Origin: M0103 sp040386155
Lineage (GTDB): Bacteria > Bacteroidota > Bacteroidia > Flavobacteriales_D > Crocinitomicaceae
Direction: 5' to 3'
DNA: 64,000 bases
Assembly (NCBI GenBank): GCA_040386155.1
Contig: JAZKFZ010000004.1
Span: 1 to 64,000, forward strand
Part shown: positions 8,770-16,709 of the stretch, piece after piece
Layout: every line of letters starts with the position of its first letter
Position numbering within the stretch: the first letter of the stretch is position 1
Notes under the pieces: generated by a model
Database searches by the model: none
What the model was told of the DNA's origin: nothing
The model's input: the letters and a program-made list of their open reading frames with translations, nothing else
Translations under genes and position numbers: made by a program

Positions 8770-9339
8770 TCAAAATAGACCTAACTGCGGAGGAGTGAGA
8801 TGGGCTATTGCTTCGTTGCTATTGATAAGAAGTTCTCCTTCTTGCAGCCAAGCAGCTTCATCGTTTAAAATTGCTGCAGTGCCATTTTTTGTGATAATGG
8901 TGTAGCTTTCGAATTGCTTCCCTGTGCTGGGGTCTGTACATCGATTCCAAAGTCCAGCCATACTAAAAATTGGTTGGTCAGCGATGTAGTATTTTTTCTT
9001 TTCCTTGTACTTGCCCACTTGTCGCCATTCGTAAATCCCCGTTGCGGGTACAATACAGCGTTGTGTAGTGTAATTTCGGTAGGATATTTTTTCTAAAAGC
9101 GTTTCATAAATAGCATTTAAGGTATTTCCTCGTTGAATATTTAACTCGAAATTTGGAATCAAGCCCCAACGAAACAACTGAATGGTAGACGAATCTTCAT
9201 TGGTGATTACAGGACATAAAGGATGATTGAAGCCATTGATGAACTCCTGTGGCTCAAACAATTCTTCCAAAGGAAACTTGGCTGTGAATCGTTCCTTTAG
9301 CTGTTTCGGCGTTGCTTTTAATTCCTTATGGTAACACAT
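8770..9339 (-). CDS. SRAP (YedK/HMCES-like) protein lacking the His motif
   Basis: SRAP proteins bind abasic sites in single-stranded DNA and form a thiazolidine crosslink through Cys2. Here Cys2 directly follows the start Met, Asn75 lies in 'NAIYET' and Glu104 in 'GIYEW', matching YedK Asn75 and Glu105. Two departures are visible. The DNA-contact Arg of the usual NARxET motif is Ile77. The segment that normally carries the active-site His (H-x-x-x-R-M-P, between 'YTIIT' and 'ILNDEAAWL') is missing, about 16-18 residues, leaving a 189-residue protein against the usual 210-240. It follows the repressor gene by 5 bp on the same strand and is likely in its operon, so SOS-type control is expected. 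Confidence 0.8.
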   Translation of the reverse strand: MCYHKELKATPKQLKERFTAKFPLEELFEPQEFINGFNHPLCPVITNEDSSTIQLFRWGLIPNFELNIQRGNTLNAIYETLLEKISYRNYTTQRCIVPATGIYEWRQVGKYKEKKKYYIADQPIFSMAGLWNRCTDPSTGKQFESYTIITKNGTAAILNDEAAWLQEGELLINSNEAIAHLTPPQLGLF

Positions 9340-9344
9340 TTAAA

Positions 9345-10124
9345 CTATTGCTTGGTGAGTTGCTGCTTTATTTCTTGCAATTCATACTGTAAGTTACGAA
9401 ACATTTCGCTAACATTTTCTAAATTGAGGTCGTCTGGCGTGTGCTCTACAGTGCAAAAACTACATTGAAAATGCCACAACTCTAGAATTTCTTTCGCCTT
9501 AATCTCATAGTCTTTATAAAATGAATTGTCGGAACTTAGTATAAAGGTGTCTTTTTCATTTTTCTTGAGAAACATTCGCTTGTAAACAACACCTTCATTT
9601 TGTGTTAAAACAACATATGTCTCGCCATTTTTGATTTGCTTAATACTATCTAAATAGCGAGCAACAATAAAAGACCCATTTTTGTGCGGGGGCATTGAGT
9701 CGCCTTCGATCGGAAACGCTCTGTACTTTCCTTTGGAAAGAAAAGGCAAATGCATGTGTTGTAACTGCTCAATAAATTCGGGGTCTCCATACCCATTCAA
9801 ATAGCCTGCTTTTGCTTTTACGGGTACTATTTCGATAAAATCTCTTCCTTCTTTGTCTATAATAATGGGCAGTAATATTCTATTGTCCTCCATTTTTAAG
9901 AGTTGATCCAATGGCACTTTCGTAATTTGAACTCCAATTAAAATATCAATACTGATGTGAAAGTACAGCGACATTCTCTTCAGCGTATCCAATGGAGGTT
10001 CTGATCGAGCATCCTCATAGGAGGAAATACAGGAACGACTGGTCAGTAAATCGTCGGCTAACTTTTTCTGTGAAAGATTTCGTTGTATCCGTAGATACCT
10101 TATATTATCTGATAAAATTGACAT
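9345..10124 (-). CDS. XRE-S24 self-cleaving repressor (LexA/CI-like)
   Basis: Residues about 7-62 form an XRE-type helix-turn-helix ('LSQKKLADDLLTSRSCISSYE'). Residues 100-225 form a LexA/UmuD-type S24 peptidase domain with a likely Ala106-Gly107 cleavage bond ('KAKAGY'), catalytic Ser143 in 'EGDSMPP' and Lys182 in 'VVYKRM'. The tail is probably a coiled coil. Such proteins repress damage genes and are inactivated by RecA-stimulated self-cleavage. It is divergent from the polymerase pair, and the 61-bp shared intergenic region holds two inverted repeats that overlap the promoters, so it probably controls itself, the SRAP gene and both polymerases. Confidence 0.85.
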   Translation of the reverse strand: MSILSDNIRYLRIQRNLSQKKLADDLLTSRSCISSYEDARSEPPLDTLKRMSLYFHISIDILIGVQITKVPLDQLLKMEDNRILLPIIIDKEGRDFIEIVPVKAKAGYLNGYGDPEFIEQLQHMHLPFLSKGKYRAFPIEGDSMPPHKNGSFIVARYLDSIKQIKNGETYVVLTQNEGVVYKRMFLKKNEKDTFILSSDNSFYKDYEIKAKEILELWHFQCSFCTVEHTPDDLNLENVSEMFRNLQYELQEIKQQLTKQ

Positions 10125-10142
10125 TGCTACAAATTATAGCAA
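10124..10142. promoter_or_regulatory. Dyad TTGCTA-N7-TAGCAA at the repressor start
   Basis: A perfect 6-bp inverted repeat with a 7-nt spacer, overlapping the last base of the repressor start codon. It could be a second operator for the same repressor. Confidence 0.4.
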
Positions 10143-10150
10143 CAAATGTA
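10143..10150 (-). promoter_or_regulatory. -7 element TACATTTG of the repressor-SRAP unit
   Basis: On the minus strand TACATTTG matches TAnnTTTG. It lies 19 nt from the repressor ATG and overlaps the left arm of the dyad at 10147-10175. Confidence 0.5.
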
Positions 10151-10175
10151 CTAATAAATGTTTCATTTTAGTACA
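10147..10175. promoter_or_regulatory. Likely operator: TGTACTAA-N13-TTAGTACA
   Basis: A perfect 8-bp inverted repeat (10147-10154 and 10168-10175) sits in the centre of the divergent intergenic region. The left arm overlaps the repressor -7 element and the right arm runs into the CAACTTTG at 10174-10181 before the polymerase gene. Position and symmetry fit a binding site for the S24 repressor; binding itself is inferred. Confidence 0.6.
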
Positions 10176-10185
10176 ACTTTGTAAA

Positions 10186-11340
10186 ATGAACAGATCAATA
10201 GTGCACATGGACCTTGATACTTTTTTTGTATCCTGCGAGCGACTTTTAAACTCCAAGCTAGAAGGACTTCCTTTAATTATTGGGGGTGGAGAAAGGGGTG
10301 TTGTGGCATCGTGCTCGTATGAGGCGCGGATGTTTGGTGTGCGCTCAGCAATGCCTATGAAAATGGCACTTCGTCTTTGTCCACAAGCAAGGGTGGTGAA
10401 GGGCGATATGGATCTTTATGCTAGGCAGTCGAAGATTGTTACTGAAATTATCGAAGAAAAAGCGCCGCTTGTAGAACGAGCGAGCATCGATGAATTTTAC
10501 TTAGATCTCTCAGGAATGGATCAGTTTTTTGGGTGCTATAAATGGACGCTTGAACTCTCTAATTATGTCATTAGAGAAACAGGATTACCCATAAGTTTTG
10601 GATTATCCGTCAATAAAACAGTTTCTAAAATTGCCACGGGAGAAGGAAAGCCTGTGGGGAAAATTGAAATAACAAAGCAAGGAGTACAGCCCTTTTTGAA
10701 TCCTTTGTCGATTAAAAAAATTCCAATGCTCGGAGATGCCACTTTTCAGTTGCTCTCTCGGGTAGGTATTCGAAAGATTCAAACCTTATCAGAAATGCCT
10801 GTTGAAATGCTTCAAACGATGTTAGGGAAAAATGGTCGAGACTTATGGAAAAAGGCGAATGGTATTGATGACCGCCCCGTAGAACCCTATTCCGAACGGA
10901 AATCAATTTCAACGGAGCAAACGTTTGATCAAGACACCATCGACATTCCTTCGTTGAAGGCCCTTTTAATCTCGATGGTAGAAAAATTGTGCTATCAGCT
11001 TAGAAATGAACAGTGGTTAACCTCTGTAATTACTGTAAAAATACGTTATTCTAACTTCGATACAGCAACCAAACAATGTCGAATTTCATATACTTCGTGT
11101 GATCATATCGCGATGGAAAAAGTACAAACACTTTTCGATGCGCTGTATCAGCGGAGAATGCGTTTGCGCCTAGTCGGGATCAAGTTTTCTGGCTTGGTAC
11201 GAGGAAATTATCAAATTAATCTTTTCGAAGATACAAGCGAATTAATCGCTCTTTACCAAGCACTCGACAAAATAAAGCATCGCTTTGGTGAAAAAGCCAT
11301 TCAACGCTCTATAGGACTCAACAATACTTTTAGAAGGTAA
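10186..11340 (+). CDS. dinB: Y-family DNA polymerase (Pol IV/ImuB-like)
   Basis: A 384-residue translesion polymerase. Catalytic carboxylates are present: Asp9 and Asp11 in 'HMDLDTFF' and Asp102-Glu103 in 'ASIDEFYLDLS', with Phe14 near the steric gate. This indicates an active enzyme, unlike many ImuB proteins, which lack them. A sliding-clamp motif QINLF is at residues 343-347. The thumb and little-finger regions are of normal length. It starts 61 bp from the divergent repressor and ends 3 bp before the DnaE-type gene, so the two polymerases form one damage-inducible operon. Confidence 0.9.
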   Translation: MNRSIVHMDLDTFFVSCERLLNSKLEGLPLIIGGGERGVVASCSYEARMFGVRSAMPMKMALRLCPQARVVKGDMDLYARQSKIVTEIIEEKAPLVERASIDEFYLDLSGMDQFFGCYKWTLELSNYVIRETGLPISFGLSVNKTVSKIATGEGKPVGKIEITKQGVQPFLNPLSIKKIPMLGDATFQLLSRVGIRKIQTLSEMPVEMLQTMLGKNGRDLWKKANGIDDRPVEPYSERKSISTEQTFDQDTIDIPSLKALLISMVEKLCYQLRNEQWLTSVITVKIRYSNFDTATKQCRISYTSCDHIAMEKVQTLFDALYQRRMRLRLVGIKFSGLVRGNYQINLFEDTSELIALYQALDKIKHRFGEKAIQRSIGLNNTFRR

Positions 11341-11343
11341 CAA

Positions 11344-14300
11344 ATGTTTCTCAACTGTCACACATATCACAGTTTGCGCTACGGAACAATTCCTGTTAGT
11401 GAAGTGGTGAAATTGGCCAAAGGCTTAGGTATTCAACAACTAGCACTTACTGATATCAACGCAATGGCGGGGGTGTATGATTTCGTGAAAGCATGCAGAG
11501 ATCAAGGTATTAAGCCCATCGTTGGAATCGAATTTAGGACAAATAGACACTTTCGCTTTATTGCACTTGCTAAAAATTTGGAGGGCTATGCGGAGATCTG
11601 CACTTACTTAACTGAATTGAACTTAGCGGAAAAGGAGGTTCCTGCACAGGCGCCAAATTTTAAAAATGTCTTCGTTGTCTACTCACTTGCAACGGCTCCC
11701 CAACAATTGAAATCATTTGAATATATTGGTGTTCGGGCGAATGAATTAACTAAAATGATTCAGCTTCAATGGCGAAATAGATTTGAGAAAATGGTCGTTT
11801 TGCACCCAGTAACGATTAGAAATGAGCAAGAGTTTGACCTACATAAAATTCTTCGCGCCGTGGAGTTGAATGTAATTTTATCCAAACTTTCAGAAAACGA
11901 TTATTGTCAAAATCAGGAAAAATTCATCAGCCCAGAACAACTTGCACAGCAATTTCAGCACTTTCCTCAGTTCATTGAAACCACAGAAAAACTGCTCAAC
12001 GCCTGTTCTTTTGATTTTCAATTTAACACCTTACGCAATAAAAAATACTTTACAGGAAATGCCAATGATGATAGAGAACTGCTTAAGCAATTAGCGAATG
12101 AAGGAATGTTCCGACGCTATGGAAGTCAGTATGCTGCTGCAAAAATTCGGGTCAACAGAGAGCTGAAAGTAATTGATGACCTTGAATTTTCAGGCTATTT
12201 TTTAATAACATGGGATATTATTCAGTTTAGCAATAGCAAAGGATTTTTACATGTTGGTAGAGGAAGCGGGGCTAACAGTATTGTTAGTTATTGCTTAGGA
12301 ATAACAGATATTTGTCCGATCGAATTAGATCTTTATTTTGAGCGTTTTTTGAACCCTGAAAGAACAAGTCCACCCGATTTTGATATCGATTGGAGTTGGA
12401 CAGATCGCGATACTATTCTCGAGTACGTTTTCTCTAAATATGGCAAAGAGCATGTTGCGTTCACCGGCACAACGGTTGAGTTTAAGTACCGCTCCATTAT
12501 TCGTGAACTGGGGAAAGTGTTTGGTTTGCCAAAAGAAGAACTCGATGTGCTAACTCGAACAGCAAAAATCCAGCACGACACGAATGATATTCTACGTCAA
12601 GTTCACTATTATGGAACAATGCTGGAACGCTATCCTAATCAGCGAAGTATGCACTCTTGCGGCATTCTTATTTCGGAAGAACCGATAAGCAATTTTATCG
12701 TATTAGAGCTGCCCCCGAAAGGCTTTCCAACGGCACAAATTAACATGCACGTAGCAGAAGCCATTGGTTTTGAAAAATTCGATATTTTAAGTCAAAGGGG
12801 TATTGGTCACATCAATGAAAGCGTGCAGTTAATTGAAAAGAATCAAGGAATCAAGGTGGATATTCGGAACGTAGCACTCACAAAAGATGAAAAACAGTCC
12901 AATGAATATTTAAAGCAGGGGAATACCATTGGTTGTTTTTATATCGAAAGTCCTGCGATGCGTGGCTTGTTGAGAAAATTGGCCTGTGAAAATTATAGAA
13001 CATTGGTTGCGGCATCGTCGGTTATTCGCCCAGGAGTAGCCCAAAGTGGAATGATGAGGGAGTATATTTTCCGACACAACAATCCCACTAAATTCGAATA
13101 TTTTCATCCCATTTTTGAGCAATACTTAGGAGAAACGTATGGGGTAATGGTATATCAAGAGGATGTAATTAAAATTGCGCATCATTTTGCGGGAATAGAT
13201 CTTGCAAAAGCAGATATTCTACGACGAGCAATGAGTGGGAAAACGCGTTCCAAGAAGGAATTGGATGGTGTCCGCGCCACGTATTTTGAAAACTGTCAAC
13301 GAATGGGTTATTCGGAGACCTTAGCGAATGAAGTATACCGACAAATAGAATCCTTCGCTGGATACTCGTTTTGTAAGGCGCACTCTGCATCGTATGCCAT
13401 GGAAAGTTATCAAAGCTTATACCTGAAAGTTTATTTTCCGATTGAGTTTATGGTGGCCGTCATTAATAACGAAGGCGGCTTTTACAGAGTAGAAGTGTAC
13501 ATCCATGAAGCAAAAATGGCAGGCGCAAGCATTCATACTCCTTGCGTGAATAAAAGCGAATACGGGGCAACGCTATATGGAAAAGATGTATACCTTGGGT
13601 TGAAGGTACTCCAAAAGCTAGAACATAAGAACACTCAATACATTATTGAGGAGCGCAAGAGAAACGGAGATTTCCAATCTTTAGATGATTTTATTCATCG
13701 TGTGCCGATAGGAATCGAAAGTTTGCAAGTACTCATTTACAGTGGAGCATTTCATTTTACAGGGCAATCCAAAAATGAGCTAGTGCTAAAGGCAAGGATG
13801 CTATTGAGCAATTTCAACGCTGAAAATAGAGATGAATTTTTGATAAAAGAACCTGCCACTGAATATAAGTTGCCGCTACTTCATCGCTCTCTTTTTGAGG
13901 ATGCCTTTGATGAAATTGAGATCATTGGCTTTCCAGTTTCCTGCTCTCCATTTGATCTATTAAAAACAAAATTTCGCGGAGAAGTTAAAATAAATGAGAT
14001 GGCAACACTTAGCAAACAGCGAATAAAATTAGTCGCCTATCTTATCAGCCGAAAAGATGTACCCATTAAAAGCGGAATGATGCACTTCGGGACATGGATT
14101 GATTCAGAAGGATTTTATTTTGACACCACCCATTGGCCTACTTCTCTAGTGAATTATCCTTTTTTGGGTGGAGGATGCTACTTATTGCAAGGTGTTGTTG
14201 ACGTAGATTTTGGGTTCCCAACAATTGTGGTAGAAAAAATGGCCAAACTTCCGTTCATTGCCGACCCTCGATACGATGACCCTAAAGATAGTACGCTTTC

Positions 14301-14403
14301 AAGGGGTAATTTATTGAAAATGAATGCAAGTACAACACAGCGAAGTCCTTACCCAACAGAACGAGAAATTGCTTTGCCAAGGCACGCAAGTAAGGGGTCA
14401 TAA
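11344..14403 (+). CDS. dnaE: DnaE-type (error-prone) DNA polymerase III alpha subunit
   Basis: A 1019-residue C-family polymerase. It has an N-terminal PHP domain ('CHTYHSLRYG', 'LALTDINAMAG', 'GIKPIVGIEF'), the polymerase core with 'GRGSGANSIVSYCLGIT' and the catalytic 'PDFDIDWSW' (about 344-352), then a helix-hairpin-helix region ('FIHRVPIGIESLQVLIYSGAF') and an OB-like C-terminal part. It is shorter than replicative DnaE (about 1160 residues), and its place behind a Y-family polymerase under an S24 repressor fits the DnaE2 mutagenesis type. No RecA-like ImuA gene is seen. The C-terminal tail (last 40 residues) is low in recognisable structure and ends 50 bp before the assembly gap. Confidence 0.88.
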   Translation: MFLNCHTYHSLRYGTIPVSEVVKLAKGLGIQQLALTDINAMAGVYDFVKACRDQGIKPIVGIEFRTNRHFRFIALAKNLEGYAEICTYLTELNLAEKEVPAQAPNFKNVFVVYSLATAPQQLKSFEYIGVRANELTKMIQLQWRNRFEKMVVLHPVTIRNEQEFDLHKILRAVELNVILSKLSENDYCQNQEKFISPEQLAQQFQHFPQFIETTEKLLNACSFDFQFNTLRNKKYFTGNANDDRELLKQLANEGMFRRYGSQYAAAKIRVNRELKVIDDLEFSGYFLITWDIIQFSNSKGFLHVGRGSGANSIVSYCLGITDICPIELDLYFERFLNPERTSPPDFDIDWSWTDRDTILEYVFSKYGKEHVAFTGTTVEFKYRSIIRELGKVFGLPKEELDVLTRTAKIQHDTNDILRQVHYYGTMLERYPNQRSMHSCGILISEEPISNFIVLELPPKGFPTAQINMHVAEAIGFEKFDILSQRGIGHINESVQLIEKNQGIKVDIRNVALTKDEKQSNEYLKQGNTIGCFYIESPAMRGLLRKLACENYRTLVAASSVIRPGVAQSGMMREYIFRHNNPTKFEYFHPIFEQYLGETYGVMVYQEDVIKIAHHFAGIDLAKADILRRAMSGKTRSKKELDGVRATYFENCQRMGYSETLANEVYRQIESFAGYSFCKAHSASYAMESYQSLYLKVYFPIEFMVAVINNEGGFYRVEVYIHEAKMAGASIHTPCVNKSEYGATLYGKDVYLGLKVLQKLEHKNTQYIIEERKRNGDFQSLDDFIHRVPIGIESLQVLIYSGAFHFTGQSKNELVLKARMLLSNFNAENRDEFLIKEPATEYKLPLLHRSLFEDAFDEIEIIGFPVSCSPFDLLKTKFRGEVKINEMATLSKQRIKLVAYLISRKDVPIKSGMMHFGTWIDSEGFYFDTTHWPTSLVNYPFLGGGCYLLQGVVDVDFGFPTIVVEKMAKLPFIADPRYDDPKDSTLSRGNLLKMNASTTQRSPYPTEREIALPRHASKGS

Positions 14404-14453
14404 CCAAAAATGGGGGATGAATTTCGAATAAATGTTGATTTTTCTACAAATAA

Positions 14454-14553
14454 NNNNNNNNNNNNNNNNNNNNNNNNNNNNNNNNNNNNNNNNNNNNNNN
14501 NNNNNNNNNNNNNNNNNNNNNNNNNNNNNNNNNNNNNNNNNNNNNNNNNNNNN
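14454..14553. other. Assembly gap (100 N)
   Basis: A run of exactly 100 N, the usual length for an unknown-size scaffold gap. The contig to the right starts inside a terminator repeat that also occurs 102 bp further on, so a repeat is the likely cause. The 50 bp between the dnaE stop and the gap show no feature. Confidence 0.95.
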
Positions 14554-14589
14554 CAAACAAAAAAAAGGATTGCCAAACTGACAATCCTT
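14554..14589 (-). terminator. Second copy of the tRNA-fMet terminator
   Basis: Identical to the terminator at 14656-14691. It is part of a 55-nt exact repeat (14554-14608 equals 14656-14710). It lies at the distal end of the partial tRNA copy. Confidence 0.8.
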
Positions 14590-14640
14590 CTTTGGTAGCG
14601 GGGGCCCGTCCCGATAGCTATCGGGACGAACGGCCGATTT
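14590..14640 (-). repeat. Partial tRNA-fMet copy with palindrome in the T-loop
   Basis: This repeats the acceptor 3' strand and T-arm of tRNA-fMet. At the point where the gene has the last three T-loop bases (14711-14713), the copy has TCCCGATAGCTATCGGGA (14609-14626); the tRNA match then resumes for 7 nt (14627-14633 equals 14714-14720). Palindrome and insertion point are the same as in the copy at 1-50 beside tRNA-Leu. With its own terminator copy, it forms a tandem duplicate downstream of the intact tRNA. Confidence 0.88.
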
Positions 14641-14655
14641 ACTTTATATAAATAA

Positions 14656-14691
14656 CAAACAAAAAAAAGGATTGCCAAACTGACAATCCTT
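14656..14691 (-). terminator. Terminator of tRNA-fMet
   Basis: An 8-bp stem (14667-14674 with 14684-14691) and a 9-nt loop are followed on the minus strand by eight T, three bases after the CCA end. Confidence 0.85.
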
Positions 14692-14694
14692 CTT

Positions 14695-14770
<76 letters not shown>

Positions 14771-14807
14771 CTATATCAATTAACATAATAATTGTCAATC
14801 GCGAGTA

Positions 14808-14837
14808 CAAAGATACTACATTTTTGTTGATGTACAA
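14808..14837 (-). promoter_or_regulatory. Promoter of tRNA-fMet (TTG-N19-TATCTTTG)
   Basis: On the minus strand TATCTTTG (14808-14815) has TTG (14835-14837) 19 nt upstream. The tRNA 5' end is 37 nt downstream. Confidence 0.7.
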
Positions 14838-14882
14838 CTAGTGAAAGGATATTTTTTATTATCTTAAGTAGAAATTGAAAAA

Positions 14883-15428
14883 ATGACATACTATCTTCAT
14901 AACCGAAAATCACTGAGAATCAAGGGCTATAATTATGCTGCAGAAGGATTTTATTTTATTACCATTTGTACATTTGATAGGCAACATTTGTTTGGTGAAA
15001 TTGAAAATAAACACATCAAATTGAACGATGCGGGAAAAATTGCAAAACAATGTTGGGAATTGATTCCAATTCATTGTCCGAATACGAAAATTCATGATTT
15101 TGTAATCATGCCAGACCATATTCATGGTATTATTGAAATTTTGTATGAATCCGATGGAGTAGGGGCGAATGATGATTCGCCCCTACTATCCCCCAATCAT
15201 TCGCCCCTACCAATGGAAAATTATATTCAAAAATTCGAATCCCCAAAAAAAACAATTGGTTCGGTGATCCGTGGATTTAAAATTGGTGTTACCAAATGGA
15301 TGAGGGAATTTACGCCGCATCATCAAATTTGGCAACGAAATTATTATGAACATATCATTCGTGATCAGCAATCATATGATAGAATTTGTTTTTATATAAA
15401 TAGTAACCCAGAAAATTGGAAAGCATAA
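14883..15428 (+). CDS. REP-associated tyrosine transposase (RAYT), Y1 family
   Basis: A 181-residue single-domain Y1/HUH endonuclease related to IS200/IS605 transposases. The metal-binding HUH motif is 'MPDHIHGI' (His79, His81) and the catalytic Tyr is in 'WQRNYYEHIIR' (154 or 155). 'KTIGSVIRGFKIGVTKWMR' is typical of the Bacteroidota RAYTs. Such enzymes bind and cut single-stranded REP hairpins and are domesticated, usually single-copy, without flanking transposon ends. Residues about 93-110 are encoded by a REP-like hairpin (15159-15210), in frame, in a normally variable linker. The gene lies 112 bp from tRNA-fMet, next to the partial tRNA copy with its palindrome. Confidence 0.88.
   Translation: MTYYLHNRKSLRIKGYNYAAEGFYFITICTFDRQHLFGEIENKHIKLNDAGKIAKQCWELIPIHCPNTKIHDFVIMPDHIHGIIEILYESDGVGANDDSPLLSPNHSPLPMENYIQKFESPKKTIGSVIRGFKIGVTKWMREFTPHHQIWQRNYYEHIIRDQQSYDRICFYINSNPENWKA
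15159..15210. repeat. REP-like hairpin and extra half-site inside the RAYT gene
   Basis: GTAGGGGCGAAT (15159-15170) and its exact reverse complement (15175-15186) form a 12-bp hairpin with a 4-nt loop. A further copy of the right arm lies at 15199-15210, 24 bp on. It starts with GTAG, the tetranucleotide that RAYT systems often use as a REP foot. Confidence 0.85.
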
Positions 15429-15510
15429 TTTGTTTTAGATAAACAGAAATTTTTGTAAATTCGTTTATGGCATATCATTTGCAATCCCTCATACAATAAA
15501 TTAAATTGCT

Positions 15511-16299
15511 ATGAAAAAACTAATGTACATATTTGGCTCTCTTGCCTTGATTTTATTGACAAGTAGCTCAGAAATTACCTATCCTACTGTTACCAATAAG
15601 GCATTCCAAGTAGGTGAAAAGTTACGCTACCGTGTTACCTACGGATTCATGGATGCCGGTGAAGCGGTGATGGAATTGAAATCAACAACGAAACAAGGCG
15701 CAAAACGTGAACTATTGCATGCAGTTGGTACAGGTAAAACACTTGGGGGATTCAATGCCTTTTATAAAGTAGAAGATACGTATGAATCGTACCTCGATAA
15801 AAAAGGAATTTTCCCTTGGTATTTTGTCCGACGTGTAGATGAAGGTGGTTACAAAGTGAGCCAGGACTACGCATTTAAGCATGATAAACTAAAGGTGGAT
15901 AACGGCAAAGGAAAAGAATTTAAAATTCCTGTAGGCATTCAAGACATGGTATCCTCGTTTTATTATGCACGCACCTTGGATTTTAAAGACATGAAAAAGG
16001 GAAAAACCTTCGAATTTAAATGTTTTATGGATGACGAAATCTACAACTTAAAAATTAAATACGTAGGAGATGAACTTATCCATATTCGAAAAGGAAAGTT
16101 CAATTGTCACAAATTTGTTCCTGTTGTGCAAAAGGGTCGTTATTTTAAAAACGAAGACGATGTGAATTTTTGGATTACCAATGATGCCAATAAAATCCCA
16201 GTGTTAATTCGTGCTAAACTTCCCGTTGGTACCGTAAAAATGCACCTCGTTGAATGGGGCGGATTGAAAAATGATTTGACAAGTAAACAAAAAAATTAA
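15511..16299 (+). CDS. DUF3108 exported protein
   Basis: A 262-residue protein with an N-terminal hydrophobic signal (about 1-20). 'FQVGEKLRYRVTYGFMDAGEAVMEL' opens the DUF3108 domain, which spans nearly the whole protein and is rich in beta strands. Members are periplasmic or outer-membrane associated and of unknown function. It is alone, ending in a clear terminator. Assignment to the family is firm; no role can be given. Confidence 0.8.
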   Translation: MKKLMYIFGSLALILLTSSSEITYPTVTNKAFQVGEKLRYRVTYGFMDAGEAVMELKSTTKQGAKRELLHAVGTGKTLGGFNAFYKVEDTYESYLDKKGIFPWYFVRRVDEGGYKVSQDYAFKHDKLKVDNGKGKEFKIPVGIQDMVSSFYYARTLDFKDMKKGKTFEFKCFMDDEIYNLKIKYVGDELIHIRKGKFNCHKFVPVVQKGRYFKNEDDVNFWITNDANKIPVLIRAKLPVGTVKMHLVEWGGLKNDLTSKQKN

Positions 16300-16321
16300 T
16301 TGTCCTAAAATATTGATTTTA

Positions 16322-16350
16322 GACCGCTTTCAAACGAAGGCGGTTTTTTT
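16322..16350 (+). terminator. Terminator after the DUF3108 gene
   Basis: A 9-bp stem with one G:U pair, a short loop and a following T-run, 23 bp after the stop codon. Confidence 0.85.
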
Positions 16351-16396
16351 ATTCTAAAAAAATGCAAAAAAAGGCGGTTTATATATATATGAAATA

Positions 16397-16404
16397 TATT
16401 TTTG
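16397..16404 (+). promoter_or_regulatory. -7 element TATTTTTG for the 16420-17072 pair
   Basis: TATTTTTG matches TAnnTTTG and lies 15 nt before the ATG at 16420. This argues against the in-frame TTG at 16402 as start. Confidence 0.55.
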
Positions 16405-16419
16405 TTTCAAATATGTGAA

Positions 16420-16704
16420 ATGGATTCAAATTTTAAACTTGTAGAAAAAGAAAACGTTAAAGAACTGCATTTTCCTTTAAAGGAAGTATTGAGAAAGGAA
16501 GCTGATCAGAAACTAAGAAGACATGATCTTGATCGCGCCATTGCTTTGGGAAGTTTAGAACACCTAAAAGTGAAAATCTATTTTGAAGATGAAACAGGAA
16601 AGAAAGTCGTACACACTACAATTTGGGCGGTAACGGAAGATTCAATTGTACTGAAGCAAAACGTGGTAATACCAATTACACGAATTCATAAATTAGAAAT
16701 ATAA
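16420..16704 (+). CDS. Small conserved protein of unknown function
   Basis: A 94-residue basic-acidic mixed protein ('HFPLKEVLRKEADQKLRRHDLDRAIALG...'). I do not recognise a domain. It has an N-terminal helical part and a C-terminal beta part ending 'VVIPITRIHKLEI'. It lies 5 bp upstream of the next small gene, behind a promoter, so the two form a small operon. The start at 16420 is chosen because the promoter covers the alternative TTG. Confidence 0.6.
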   Translation: MDSNFKLVEKENVKELHFPLKEVLRKEADQKLRRHDLDRAIALGSLEHLKVKIYFEDETGKKVVHTTIWAVTEDSIVLKQNVVIPITRIHKLEI

Positions 16705-16709
16705 AAATT

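Noticed and set aside
14349..14678. Open frames running through the N gap
   Set aside because: They are open only because N codons cannot encode a stop.
14883..15428. RAYT as an insertion sequence of the IS200/IS605 group
   Set aside because: No left and right end hairpins or accessory tnpB around it; length and motifs fit a single-copy RAYT.
16371..16390. Second GGCGGTTT string after the DUF3108 terminator
   Set aside because: Only half of a stem; no hairpin partner nearby.
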